Shown here one piece after another: positions 44,306 through 53,263 of a stretch of DNA of 64,000 nucleotides. This DNA comes from Globodera rostochiensis (Eukaryota > Nematoda > Chromadorea > Rhabditida > Heteroderidae), in contig JAEVLN010000020.1 of the NCBI GenBank assembly GCA_018350325.1, positions 465,796 through 529,795 of the forward strand. Direction: 5' to 3'. The notes beneath the pieces were generated by a model. It made no database searches and was not told where the DNA came from. It saw only the letters and a list, made by a program, of their open reading frames with translations. A program made the position numbers and the translations under genes. Positions within the stretch are counted from its first letter, which is position 1; every line of letters begins with the position of its first letter.

Positions 44306-44543
44306 TCATCACATAATGAATAGCATATGTTAAATTAACATTAATTTAAATACTCCTATATTTTATAGTTTATGTTATAATAAATTATTTTAATGTTATA
44401 TAATTTAATATCAATTTTTAAACTTAAGCCTTAACCACGGTTAACAATGAGATGATGAGCATAATGTTTTGAAATTATTAACCGTGGTTTACGTCGTTAA
44501 CCACGGTTTAGCGCTTAACCACGAGACGAGCATGAGGCCCCTG

Positions 44544-44933
44544 GTGCAGTAAGTTGCTTAAAAAGTATTTATTTGGTATTAATTAACGAAACAATGCTGA
44601 TTTTTTTTAAACATCTAAAATTTTATAAACACAAATAAATTCATAAAAAGAAAAGACAATTGACAATATAATATATAAAAATAAGCCTCTCACAACCAAG
44701 CGACGAAACCAATTATTTTGGAAGCATTTTCAAAAGCAATTAAATAAATTTATAAATTTTTTTCTGAGAAAGACGGGAAATGCTTAGGAGGGTCAGAAAA
44801 AACGAATAATTGTGTAAAAACAAAAAATGAATAGTGAAAATTGGGCCGATTCTTCGCAAGTTCCTTTCACCAGCTAACAGAAATTGTTAATAACGACGAA
44901 TGATGGTGGGAGAAGTTATTTCGAACGTTCGCA
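44544..44933. other. AT-rich spacer
   Basis: No gene seen between the Harbinger element and the direct repeat copy B. Confidence 0.6.
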
Positions 44934-45078
44934 GATTTTTTCGTTCATTGATTTTTTTGCCGATTAAAAAGGTGCATTTCATAAAATGGGTAGCATAGGA
45001 AAATAAAGGTAAAACACTGAATATAATCTCCTGTTTACAGATCGTTCATAAATTTCTAGCTATTCAATTGAATATGTT
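44934..45078 (+). repeat. 0.14-kb direct repeat, copy B, interrupted by the Polinton
   Basis: Matches 42,664-42,812. Copy A reads through AATTGATGTTTAACAA, while copy B reads AATTGAATATGTT up to the Polinton and resumes TATGTTTAACAA after it, so the Polinton inserted in this repeat and duplicated TATGTT. Confidence 0.8.
45073..45078. repeat. Polinton 6-bp target-site duplication TATGTT (left)
   Basis: TATGTT immediately precedes the left end AGTAGTTACAG and recurs at 63,337-63,342 immediately after the right end CTGTAACTACT. Confidence 0.95.
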
Positions 45079-45796
45079 AGTAGTTACAGCCCTCCATTTC
45101 ACCGGGTACGGTAATGACGTCATCAGAGCCAAAAGGTACAGGAGGGTCGGTGGCCAATTGAGCGCCCGCCAGCCAGGTGAGCGCCAGGCCATTTGAGCGC
45201 CGGCCAGCTGAGTCCCAGAGCCCAAACCTATTGGCTGGGATGCTGCGCGACTTTTTTAAATTTTTTTGAAATTTCGAAATCTTAAGACGTTTGGACATCT
45301 TGCGCACCTGCGCGACTTTATGCAAATTTCTTCTGCGCGAGTTACTCGCGCCCCCTGCGCGACTTTTTCGAAATTTAAATCTTTAAATTTCACTCGCGCA
45401 CCTGCGAGACTTTTTTTTGACTTTGCCGAAAATATTTTTAATCCGAAAAATTCATCCGCTGCTGCGGGGATCCGAACCCCCGCTTGCCACTGCGAGAGAG
45501 AAGAGAGCACTAACCACTTGGCCATAGTGTATTGGTAGCAATGGCCACTAATTCTCCCTATATGGTGGAGAATGACGTCAGCGAAAATTTTATTCTTCAC
45601 AAAGGGAATAAACAAATATATTGCGATTGCAGTAGTAACTGAGGGGGCATTGCAAGCCGCAGCCAAGTTCAAAGCCCTGCGCGAGCAAATATTATTTTTA
45701 GAATTAAATATTTAAATAAAATTTAATAAATTCATAAATTTAAAATTATTTACAAAATATAAAAAATATTTATAAAATCGAAAATTTCTTAATAAG
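45079..45796 (+). repeat. Polinton left terminal inverted repeat
   Basis: About 717 bp matching the reverse complement of 62,680-63,336. It contains CCCAAACCTATTGG at 45,221-45,234, three degenerate copies of a GCGCACCTGCGCGACTTT unit (45,240-45,420) against two in the right repeat, and a tRNA-like box A/box B pair. The extra unit explains why this repeat is about 60 bp longer. Confidence 0.92.
45465..45530 (-). ncRNA. tRNA-like box A/box B pair in left TIR
   Basis: On the minus strand TGGCCAAGTGG (45,514-45,524) fits box A and GGTTCGGATCC (45,468-45,478) fits box B with one mismatch at the conserved A, inside a six-pair GC T-stem. No anticodon stem can be drawn. It looks like a tRNA-derived pol III promoter kept in the terminal repeat. 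Confidence 0.45.
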
Positions 45797-46041
45797 TCCT
45801 TAAGAGAAAAATCGTAAAGTAAAAATAAAAAATTTCAAAATTAAATAAAAATTTTTTTGATTGAAATTTGATACCTCACTTTGTTTATTTCTCACTAAAC
45901 TTTAGTTTGGTTAAAAAAACGTAAAATAAAAAAGCTTTTGTATTGAAATATAACACCTTTAATATTCTGTTATTGTTTATTTGCGTTAAAGTTTTGGCTT
46001 CATTGCTGCCGCAATCTAAAATTGACTTTACGATTTGAATA

Positions 46042-46560
46042 ATGGAATTTTTGGAAGACGACGGCATGCCGCCAATTTTGGACGGGCCCTTTAGCCCTGC
46101 GCGAAATGAAAGCCTGGCAGAAACAAACAACAGCGACGGCACAAAAGTTTTTCGTCTTGCCGACTGTCTTGAGATTCTCGAAAGCGTTGCGCGGGATTAT
46201 GACTGCATCTACCCGCTGCCAAAGCTCGGGTCTGTCAATTTTTTAGCTCGCTTATATCTAATTTTAGGACAAGGCGAGACCATCACATGAGCGGCTGTTT
46301 GCTGACCCGTTCTTTAGGGTCAGCGAACCGGATGTACATCTTTGAGTGGGAGGAGTGTTTAGAGGTTTGCCCCAAAACAGTTATTCAAAATTATAATCAA
46401 ACTTTAGCTGAAAGGCCACCTCGAAATGGAGGATGGATCGAGCAAGCGGGTACTTCACGAGTTTTACGAAAAGTATGACGGGATTGAGGGCCTCGGCCGA
46501 TTTCTTCGCGAGTGTCTGTTTAACTTTTTCTATTTGTTGTATTCCGCTGTGGAAGATTAA
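46042..46560 (+). CDS. Polinton left-end gene, unknown function, three exons
   Basis: Starts at ATG 46,042 just inside the left terminal repeat. Best spliced model: exon 1 to 46,233, exon 2 46,268-46,333, exon 3 46,408-46,560, all phase 0. The first intron is only about 34 bp and its exact ends are uncertain. The product is about 136 residues, acidic, with a hydrophobic Phe/Leu/Tyr-rich helix near the C-terminus. Its first 20 residues (acidic patch, then PPILDGPFSPA) resemble the N-terminus of the polymerase gene at the opposite end (PPTLEGPYPLA), which also sits just inside a terminal repeat and points inward. No function is known. It may be an old duplication of the polymerase gene's first exon and promoter. 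Confidence 0.55.
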
Positions 46561-46577
46561 ATTTGTTTAAAATTTAT

Positions 46578-47064
46578 TTATTGTAAACTGTTTGTTACAA
46601 AAGCATAAACAAATTCGTCGGGCCTATTTGATCGGTTAAAAATTTGCATTACAACTTCAAAATCAAGCCCAAGGGACATCAAATAAATAAAAGTGATTAC
46701 ATAATGGCCACAAACATTAGAAAAAATAGACTGAAATATTCTTTTGTTAAAATAAATTTTCTTAAATTTTTCGGACAAATATTTTTTAATTAAAGAGTTT
46801 GGCATATCGCCGTAAGAATCAAAAAAATAGGCCTCAGTTGGCGACTTGGCCCAAATCGCACACCAGTGAGAACCCGGCCTGCCAGCTCTGTCCTTAATAT
46901 AAAATTCGTAATAAATAGTTTTGCAAAAACCTTACCAAATTAACAATTAAGCTGCAGGGGAATTTTGAACACCCTGGCAGGCCATCCGAAGGGAAGGTGC
47001 CCATAAAAAATTTCCTTGTCGCCAAATTCTCAAAGAGAATTTTGTCGATGAACCGGTTGTCCAT
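46578..47064 (-). CDS. Adenain-like cysteine protease
   Basis: Polinton maturation protease of the adenovirus C5 type, expected to process capsid proteins. Two exons (47,064-46,936 and 46,892-46,578, intron 43 bp, phase 0) give 147 residues. Catalytic landmarks are visible in order: His in GSHWCAIW, an acidic residue in FFDSYGD, and the nucleophile Cys in NVCGHYVITF. The N-terminal part has the family-like TFPSDGLP turn. The start at 47,064 was chosen because it gives the family N-terminus; its first 35 bases overlap the membrane-protein gene. Length is somewhat short compared with adenovirus protease (about 200 residues) but typical for Polintons. Confidence 0.88.
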
Positions 47065-47266
47065 TTTGGCGCCGGATTCTCCTCTCTCGCAAGAACAAAT
47101 AAAACCCGACGGCTGCAGCCCCTGCAGTCCCAAACAAATAGAGAAGGCAGAGCGCAAAGTGTATAGGCGACTTTTCGATCACCTCCGGGAAACAAAGAAC
47201 AACCCCCTCGCGCGGGGATGAGGCCATTTGAATAATATTTTCCAAGGAGTAATTGTCGTTTTTCAT
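47030..47266 (-). CDS. Small single-pass membrane protein, unknown
   Basis: A 78-residue frame between the major capsid and protease genes. Its ATG overlaps the capsid stop in an ATGA arrangement and its 3' end overlaps the protease start by 35 nt in another frame. One strongly hydrophobic segment (about residues 33-54, with LLYLFGTAGAAAVGFYLFL) is followed by a basic RERRIRR stretch, so the C-terminus would be cytosolic. The overlaps at both ends and the clear membrane segment argue that it is a real gene. No homologue was recognised; a role in virion exit or entry is only a guess. Confidence 0.55.
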   Translation of the reverse strand: MKNDNYSLENIIQMASSPREGVVLCFPEVIEKSPIHFALCLLYLFGTAGAAAVGFYLFLRERRIRRQNGQPVHRQNSL

Positions 47267-48649
47267 AAGGACAGGTCACTTGTAATTGATCTATTACGAT
47301 CAATTAGAATGAGGCCGTCGGCCTCTCCGTATGCTATTAAGGTGACACCCTCGGGGGGAACAGGCTCGGAAAATCGAATGTTCACCGCAGTGCATCCCTC
47401 CTTGATCAGCTCAAAGCCAGGCGAGTCTTCTTGCGAGTTGGTCATTTGGAAGACATAAAGGCAAAAAGCCGTCTTGAACATGCTGTAGCTGAGGCCGTTG
47501 CTTTCGGTTGTACAAGCAAGGCCGAGGTGTTCCTGCGCGTCATGATAGGCCCTTGCATAATTGTTGTTTTTGTAGTCCAAATTGTAAGGGTATTGGGGGT
47601 ATGTTCTGCCAGAGGCCGTTAGTTCAATGTCCCTAACCTAAAAGGGCAAACGCTTCAGCAAGTTTTTAATTGATTCTTACGTTATGGTGATTAAAGAAAA
47701 AGGGGTTCTTTTGTTTATGGCCAATGTAGTTCTGATTGGCGACTAGCCCGATGATGACCCTTCTTGGCACTTCCTCCGTGAACAAATTGGCAGAAAAGTC
47801 GTATCGGCCTCCGGTAATGAACAGGGACTTCATAAACGATTTGCGAATCCCAAATCTGGCCGGCTCAACATCCAGCTTCCTTGCAATGTCCAAACTCAGC
47901 CCGTCCATTAGATCGACAGTTTTCACAATCAGCCGGCAGTCGGAAATTTCCAAAACAAATTTATCTTTTTCTTTTTCTTGGTGCAGCATAAAATCGTCAG
48001 ACTGCAGCGCGAGTTCAATGTCAATCTCGACATTGCTAATCATATACAAGTCTTGGTTGAATATATCGGCACTCAACTTGCTGATTGTTTGATAGGCTTT
48101 GCTTTCAGCCAACGGCTTCCTTCGCTTATCATTGGCCTTAGAAAGGTCAGTGTCGCGAAAATAGCCCGCCACCCCAAAATAGGCATCCTTTGCAGCAATC
48201 GGATAACTGAGTTCCGTGTCGAGGTACACCTTGTAGCTGTACAACTGGTTGGAGTCGTACACCTCTCGCTGGTTGATATGCACTTTCAAGTTTCGAATAA
48301 AGGTTGCCCCGGGCATTTGGATTAGCCCAACCGAGTCAGACGGCCCAATATTATTAAGCAATCCATCTTCGGCAATCTTTTTGATCTTAAACTCAGTGAA
48401 CACAAAGACCTTGCTCAGATCAATATAACTGGTTATTGGGTGAATCTAAATTTTATTAGCGATTGAGTACGCAAAGACAAATTTATCGATTACCTTAAAA
48501 TGAAAAGGCCTAGAGCTTATCGGGTTCAAGGTCAAATATTCCCGATAGCTTGAGTTTGACACTGCGCAGTTTGTTGGGGGAGTCGTAAAAAAGTCTAGCC
48601 CCGCATTTGCCACCTCCGCACTCGCAACATCCACTTTTTTATACAACAT
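47263..48649 (-). CDS. Polinton major capsid protein (double jelly roll)
   Basis: Hexon-like capsid protein expected to form the virion shell. Three exons (48,649-48,494; 48,445-47,681; 47,637-47,263; introns 48 and 43 bp) join in frame to 431 residues. Family-typical segments are an N-terminal FFTTPPTNCAV followed by SYREYLTLNPI, IQMPGATFIRNLKVHIN and VYLDTELSYP in the first jelly roll, then PRRVIIGLVANQNYIG and KNPFFFNHHNV near the centre of the second roll, and a C-terminal FELIKEGCTAVNIRFSEPVP. Length is slightly below the usual 450-550. The stop overlaps the next gene's ATG by 4 nt. Confidence 0.9.
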
Positions 48650-48663
48650 TACAAAGCAAACAA

Positions 48664-49182
48664 TTAATAATAACCGAGGGAATCAAATCGCTTCTTTTTT
48701 AAAAGAGCTCTCTGGGGGACAGTTTGTCCAACAACGTCAAAAGGCTTCAAAATGATCTCCGCTTTTGTCTTCTTCCCTCTCCTCTTTCGTTTACCCCTGC
48801 CCTTTTGTAGTGATGAGGAGGCCTTGTCCAGCAGCTTTTTCGCCCCCTCTTTTCCCTCCGCCAACAGAGCCTCCTTAATGTCGCCGCCTTTCGAGACTTG
48901 GCTGAGGACTCGCGCACCAGTTTCGAGGCCCTCCTTGCCAAGTTCAGTAGCAATATTTGCAGCGTAAGGCTTAGCAGCAGAGATCATGGGGCGCAGGTAG
49001 CGCCACAAATTTCGCAGAACAGCCCCGACTCCTGCCCCTTTTTGGCGAGGGACCCCCAAAAAGTACCCGTATCCCCGTTGAAAAGTCGGCAATCCCTCAA
49101 AGTAGGCTATAGGTCCGCTGCCTGTTTGCTGATAAAACTGGTCCAGCCGCAAGTTGGAGCCGTCGAATATTACACGAACCAT
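48664..49182 (-). CDS. pVI-like basic virion protein
   Basis: A 172-residue protein immediately upstream of the major capsid gene (14-bp gap). The N-terminal third has a Gly/Phe-rich QRGYGYFLGVP stretch, followed by an amphipathic region (VLRNLWRYLRPMI) and TELGKEGLETGARVLSQV, then a very basic RGKRKRRGKKTK. This order recurs in Polinton proteins compared with adenovirus pVI, which has a membrane-lytic amphipathic helix and bridges the capsid to the core. The identification is by architecture and position. Confidence 0.7.
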   Translation of the reverse strand: MVRVIFDGSNLRLDQFYQQTGSGPIAYFEGLPTFQRGYGYFLGVPRQKGAGVGAVLRNLWRYLRPMISAAKPYAANIATELGKEGLETGARVLSQVSKGGDIKEALLAEGKEGAKKLLDKASSSLQKGRGKRKRRGKKTKAEIILKPFDVVGQTVPQRALLKKKRFDSLGYY

Positions 49183-49223
49183 TTTTCAAAAGGTCAGAAC
49201 CTTTTTAAACTGAAGCGTCAAAA

Positions 49224-51107
49224 CTACTTGCCCAAAATCAAATGGAACTTCCCTAAAATAGATTTAAAAAAGGGCCTTAGAAGTAAGTGCACATACCGGC
49301 CGGTCAGTGTTCGAATCTCAACATCCAAAACATCCACCTCGCGGGCGATTATTTTATGAAATAAAGGGGTCTGGAAATCTTTCTCAACCACGCTCCCTGA
49401 TTTGCCTTCAACGGCAATCACTTGGAGGAGATTGGCAAAAGTATTGCCGAAAATCATGCTTTCAATGATCCCACTGTTAAGGTAGATACACAAATGGCTC
49501 ACGCCGCCGCCCAAATCAACGGAATATTTGGCGAGATCCTCGTTTAGGATCTGCTGTTCCTGTTCATAGCCAAGTACGTAGGCCAGCTGGTCGGTCAATG
49601 TGATATGAGAAATTTTGTTGTCGAAGATTTTCAGCATAAATCTGCCAATATCCTCCATATAATAGAAACGGAATCCTTTGACTAGCACAAGCAGCTCTTC
49701 TTTTTCCTCTCGCGTTTTTGACCCATAGTTTTCGTCGTACACTTCGCGTTCAAACAACCCTTTGAACTCTGCGATGTTCCGCTGAATTTGGGCGGACGGG
49801 TTAAACGCCGGCAGATCCCAGGGCAGCTCTGGGTGATAAATCCGATATTTATCAACTGCGTTGGCAAAGTGGTATTCATCTTTTTCGTGCAGATAATGGA
49901 CATCGGGGGTTGGGTCTTTGCCCTGCACTAGGCGCATCCATCCACCCCTATACGGTTTCAACTCCTTGAGAAGCTCGAGCTCTCGCAGTTTAAATTTTCT
50001 TTCTTGATCTCGCCGCATTCTCTCTTCTTCTTTATTTTTGTCTTGGCTGGCGCTCTCTTGTTTTAGTTTGCCAACTCTCTCGCTCTCCTTCAGCTCATTC
50101 TCTTTCCGCTCATTCTCTTTCCGCTCATTCTCTTTCCGCTCATTCTCTTTCCGCTCATTCTCCTTCCGCTCATTCTCCTTCCGCTCATTCTCTTTTCGCT
50201 CATTCTCCTTCCGCTCATTCTCTTTCCGCTCATTCTCCTTCCGCTCTTTCTCCTTCCGCTCTTTCTCCTTCCGCTCATTCTCCTTCCGCTCTTTCTCTTT
50301 CCGCTCATTCTCGTTCGTCGCATTCTCTATCCGCTGTAACCTCTCTATCTCCTTACGCGCAGCCTCTTGCCGTTGTCTCTCAGTCTCTTTGCGGCCATCC
50401 TCTAGCCATTTCTGTCTCTTGGCCTTTCGCTCATTTTCAATCCTATCTTTCTCTTTACGGTCTTCCTCCACCCGCTGCAGCCGCTCTTTCTCTTTACGTT
50501 CTTCCTCCACCCGCTGCAGCCGCTCTTTCTCTTTACGGTCTTCCTCCAAACGCCGCAGCCTGTCATTTTCTTTTTCGTACGCAAGTCTCTCTTTTTGCTC
50601 CTTTTGGGCACGCTCCCTCTCTTGGGTTGCAGTCTCATTTCTCAGAGGCAGGAGAGGGGCTTCGACCGGGGGCTCGACGCCTTGCTCTTCCTCAACGACT
50701 TCTAGGTCAAAAAGCTCTCCTTCCTCTTCTACAAGAGCTGCCCTTTTCCGCGTCATCAACCGTTCCATCTCGGCGATCATGCCATGATGGATTCCACGCT
50801 CAAGTTGTTGTGGCGAAAGAAAACTCCCGCTTGGCACTCTGAACCTATATTTACGGCCATCGCGCAGATGTACAATCACGTATTGTTTCTCAAGGGTGCC
50901 CACTGTTGCCCAACTTAAAGGTAATTGGCTAAAATCTCTTGCCCAATTGGCTTACCTGTTGGGGTAAATTATGCCAGACATTCCCACCATCCACCCCGAC
51001 CCTTCAAACACCAATTTCTTTGGCAAATGAACTTTGAATTTATTCGTTTTATTTCCAACAAACCCAGGCGTATTGCTGGGTAAAATTACAAAAAAGGAGT
51101 TGGTCAT
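49224..51107 (-). CDS. Penton-like minor capsid protein with Glu/Lys/Arg repeat insertion
   Basis: Single-jelly-roll vertex protein. Two exons (51,107-50,956 and 50,913-49,224, intron 42 bp) give 613 residues. The N-terminus SFFVILPSNTPG and GWMVGMSGIIYPNR and a C-terminal CIYLNSGIIESMIFGN, with a final RYVHLLLRPFF, are typical of Polinton minor capsid proteins. Between them, about residues 150-375, is an extremely charged helix-forming segment encoded partly by a tandem 15-bp minisatellite (50,085-50,330). Such an insertion is not a normal part of the family and would project as a long single helix or coiled coil. The frame is intact across the array, because the unit length is a multiple of three. 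Confidence 0.85.
50085..50330 (-). repeat. 15-bp coding minisatellite in the minor capsid gene
   Basis: About 15-16 tandem units of CTCATTCTCTTTCCG (plus strand) with C/T and A/T variation, encoding repeated Lys-Glu-Asn/Lys-Glu-Arg pentapeptides. A related weaker array (TCTTTACGTTCTTCC type, about 45-bp unit, 50,440-50,560) lies just upstream in the gene. Confidence 0.9.
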
Positions 51108-51139
51108 TTTTAAGAAATAGATAAAATGATCAAGTGAGA

Positions 51140-51872
51140 TCACTTCCCGCCTGTGTACGGGTGATAGTGTCCGTTCTTTGTTGGCGCAAGCTTCTTTTGG
51201 TGCTTCATGATCAAGTCTGTGCAGTCAAAGTTCAGCTTGGCACAGTCGCGGCAGAAAGTTTGGGTGAACTCCAAACGGCCGTCGCCATTTTGGGGTGCCA
51301 ACACGAAACGGCGGTCGCCCAGTAGGAAATTAGCGTTTTGGCAATCCTTACACATAAAAGTGAAGGTGCCATACTAAATGGGAAAAGTTTAAGATATAGT
51401 TATTTAGCAGGGGTTCTCTTACCTTGGGTCGAGCGAGCTTCCAAAAGATTGTTGGGTAGTCAAAGACACTTGGCTGGCTCTTTTCCTCGCCTGAAGTGAA
51501 TAAATCGCAAGGCCTGCGATCTTAGAATACCGTCACTTTCGTTGGCACGAATTTTTCGGGGCGGCAGCTCCTCTTGTTCTTGCTGTTGTTTGTCCCAGCG
51601 AGGCTTTCTTCCCCGTTTGGAAGGCCCAGATTTTTCCACAAGGGGCTTTCTGTCGACATCGTCGTCGTCGTCCAAAATGATCACATCATTATCCGTTTTT
51701 TCTAAGTTTTTTGTTTAAAAAATTGTTAATAACGGAAAAAGTAACCTTGTTTAAATTTACGAGGCCCATTATTCTCCTTGCTTGAATCCCCAAAGTTTGG
51801 CTCTATAAAACGGCGCTTATGACGATTTATAAATTTTGAAATTACTTTGGCTTTCCTCCAGAAATTGTTCAT
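51140..51872 (-). CDS. Zn-binding acidic nuclear-type protein, frame uncertain
   Basis: The first exon (51,872-51,746) begins ATG and is basic. The second (from 51,701) has an acidic run DDDDDVD and a basic KRGRKPRW stretch like a nuclear signal. The last exon (51,373-51,140, after a 49-bp intron) carries MCKDC and FCRDC pairs separated by about 30 residues, a likely zinc ribbon. Near 51,515 the frame changes: the frame into the zinc part is open only from about 51,530, so either an intron under 40 bp or a 1-nt indel lies there. Alternatively, the zinc part is a separate gene. The position next to the capsid genes suggests a late or regulatory protein; no family recognised. Confidence 0.5.
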
Positions 51873-52175
51873 TTTGTCTTTTAGGAGCCATGAATAAAAG
51901 ATGACAAAAATAATGACTTTCGCATAAAATGATCTGCAAAAATGTTTGGGGGAAAAGGGAGAAAGAAATAAGGGTGTTAGCTCGCAGGGACCTCCAGACA
52001 GTTGCGTTACGAAATAAACGCCCCGCCCATTCGCCCCTTAATAGAGAGAGAGGTAGAGAGCACGTACGTGTTGAGGGCCATAGAGAGAGAAAAAGGCGGG
52101 AAAAGCAAATTCAAAAGTAAACACCCAAGCCACTTATTGATTTTTGTCAATCTTTTTATTCTTCATTTGTTTAAG
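51873..52175. promoter_or_regulatory. Divergent intergenic region of the Polinton
   Basis: This 300-bp gap separates the leftward capsid block from the rightward ATPase-integrase block, so it should hold promoters for both. It contains a GAGAGA-rich stretch (52,040-52,100) and the palindrome ACGTACGT at about 52,062. Boxes cannot be assigned with confidence. Confidence 0.45.
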
Positions 52176-52721
52176 ATGATCCCGTTAACTACCGCCCTGT
52201 CAAAATTGTTGAATTGTAAACCGGAAAATTTGGCGGAATATTTGAATAACCCTGAGGCGGTGAACAAAGCGTCCGGCTACTTGGGCGGCAAAAAACTCAA
52301 AACAACATACTTGAGCCGTGACGGCACAACAAAGGACGTCAAATTTGGCAATTTTTCACTAAAATCCGCGTCGGACACCTACGCTTTTGAAGGATTTCTT
52401 GGCATGTTTTGTCATCATTTTCCCCCCATCACACTAACATCCTCCTTTTCCAGAGGTCAAAGTCCACCAATATTTCTACATAAAACACCGAATTCGGCTT
52501 CTTTACCCTCAGTTGAAGTGTGTGGTGGAGTACCACAACAAAGGCCACAGCAAATATTACCCCTTGGGCAAGTTTAATAGTCAAGGGGATTTCGAGAATT
52601 GACCCTTTATTTAGAGTTGTTAGCCATTGACGAAAGTGCCGAAGGAGGCGATAAAGCGTCTGACGACCACAACTACTTGGACTACTTGAGCTTCCGAACT
52701 TGGCAGACTCCAGTCTATTGA
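52176..52721 (+). CDS. Stand-alone PAZ-like domain protein
   Basis: ATG 52,176 opens a frame with a short helical N-terminus, then a segment matching a PAZ domain in order: KKLKTTYL and KDVKFGNFSLKSASDTYAF in the first exon, then VKVHQYFYIKHRIRLLYPQL and a SKYYPLGKF end in the second. These correspond to the PAZ hallmarks: the x-A-S turn, the V-x-x-YF motif, the L-x-YP-x-L-x-C strand and the YxPL strand. The first intron (52,402-52,453) uses GC-AG. Without further splicing the protein ends at 52,602 (124 residues); a 35-bp intron (52,580-52,614) would instead extend it to 52,721 (152 residues). No PIWI, RNase III or helicase domain is present. PAZ domains in Argonaute and Dicer bind RNA 3' ends. 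In a virus-like element, a free PAZ could sequester small RNAs; that role is inferred. Confidence 0.65.
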
Positions 52722-52733
52722 GTGTCGCAGAGA

Positions 52734-53207
52734 ATGAAACGGGCAAGGCCGTCGCAGGAGTTTCCGGAGATTGAGTTCAACGTCAACACAATGGGGCTGA
52801 CTGTGTATTGCCCCCGGCACCTGAAAACCCCGCGCTTGGTGCCATGGGATCAGCCGGGCCGCTGCTCTCGCTGCAGGAGCGGCACTGTCGAGCTCGACTA
52901 CTTCATTCAGGCAGAGGGCGTTACAGTGTTCTCGACTCGGCTCAAAAACGGGGGCGAACACTTTGTGCCATTTGACGAGATCGGTAAAGGTTTTTGTGTA
53001 AATCAATCAATCAATAAGTTGATTTTAGTGGATTTTGGCGACAACGCCAAAATTCGAATAAGATCGCGCAACAAAGTGTTCACTCTGCCATTGAGGCAGC
53101 CGGAGGTTTGGCAAGCTGAATCTGTTGCAGGGGCCGGCCAAGTGTTGGCAGTTCAACCGCCGACGGAAGTGATAAAGGACGGAGAGGAGAGGAAAGACAC
53201 AAATTGA
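52734..53207 (+). CDS. Small Zn-binding protein, unknown
   Basis: Starts at the first ATG after the PAZ-like gene; a GTG twelve bases upstream abuts its alternative stop. A 45-bp intron (52,984-53,028, GT-AG, phase 1) is probable but its length keeps the frame, so spliced (142 residues) and unspliced forms are both open. A Cys-His cluster (YCPRHL and RCSRCRSG) suggests a zinc knuckle, followed by beta-rich sequence with FVPFDEI. No family recognised. It contains one GCAGGGGC at about 53,128. It precedes the ATPase by 56 bp. Confidence 0.55.
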   Translation: MKRARPSQEFPEIEFNVNTMGLTVYCPRHLKTPRLVPWDQPGRCSRCRSGTVELDYFIQAEGVTVFSTRLKNGGEHFVPFDEIGKGFCVNQSINKLILVDFGDNAKIRIRSRNKVFTLPLRQPEVWQAESVAGAGQVLAVQPPTEVIKDGEERKDTN

Positions 53208-53263
53208 ATTCTTACCTAAAATTGAGGCCGATCAATCAATCAATCATTTTAATCTTTTTTGTA

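Larger units (their letters stand above)
43547..44543. mobile_element. PIF/Harbinger-like element, internally deleted, 1.0 kb
   Basis: Perfect terminal inverted repeats start CAGGGGCCTCATGCTCGTC at 43,547 and end as the reverse complement at 44,543, continuing through GTGGTT. Inside each end lie clusters of palindromic AACCGTGGTT or AACCATGGTT motifs (six on the left, four on the right), likely transposase-binding sites. The interior holds the 3' ends of two outward-pointing genes: a HARBI1-like nuclease (minus) and a coiled-coil accessory protein (plus), joined near 44,140 where the middle is missing. A 3-bp target duplication could not be identified with confidence. It is non-autonomous. 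Confidence 0.8.

Noticed and set aside
43530..44560. Target duplication of the Harbinger element
   Set aside because: TAA occurs near both ends but not adjacent to matching termini, so no duplication can be claimed.
50038..50787. Plus-strand 249-codon frame rich in Ser-Phe-Arg across the capsid gene
   Set aside because: It is the antisense reading of the Glu/Lys/Arg repeat of the minor capsid gene; the open frame is a by-product of the 15-bp repeat.
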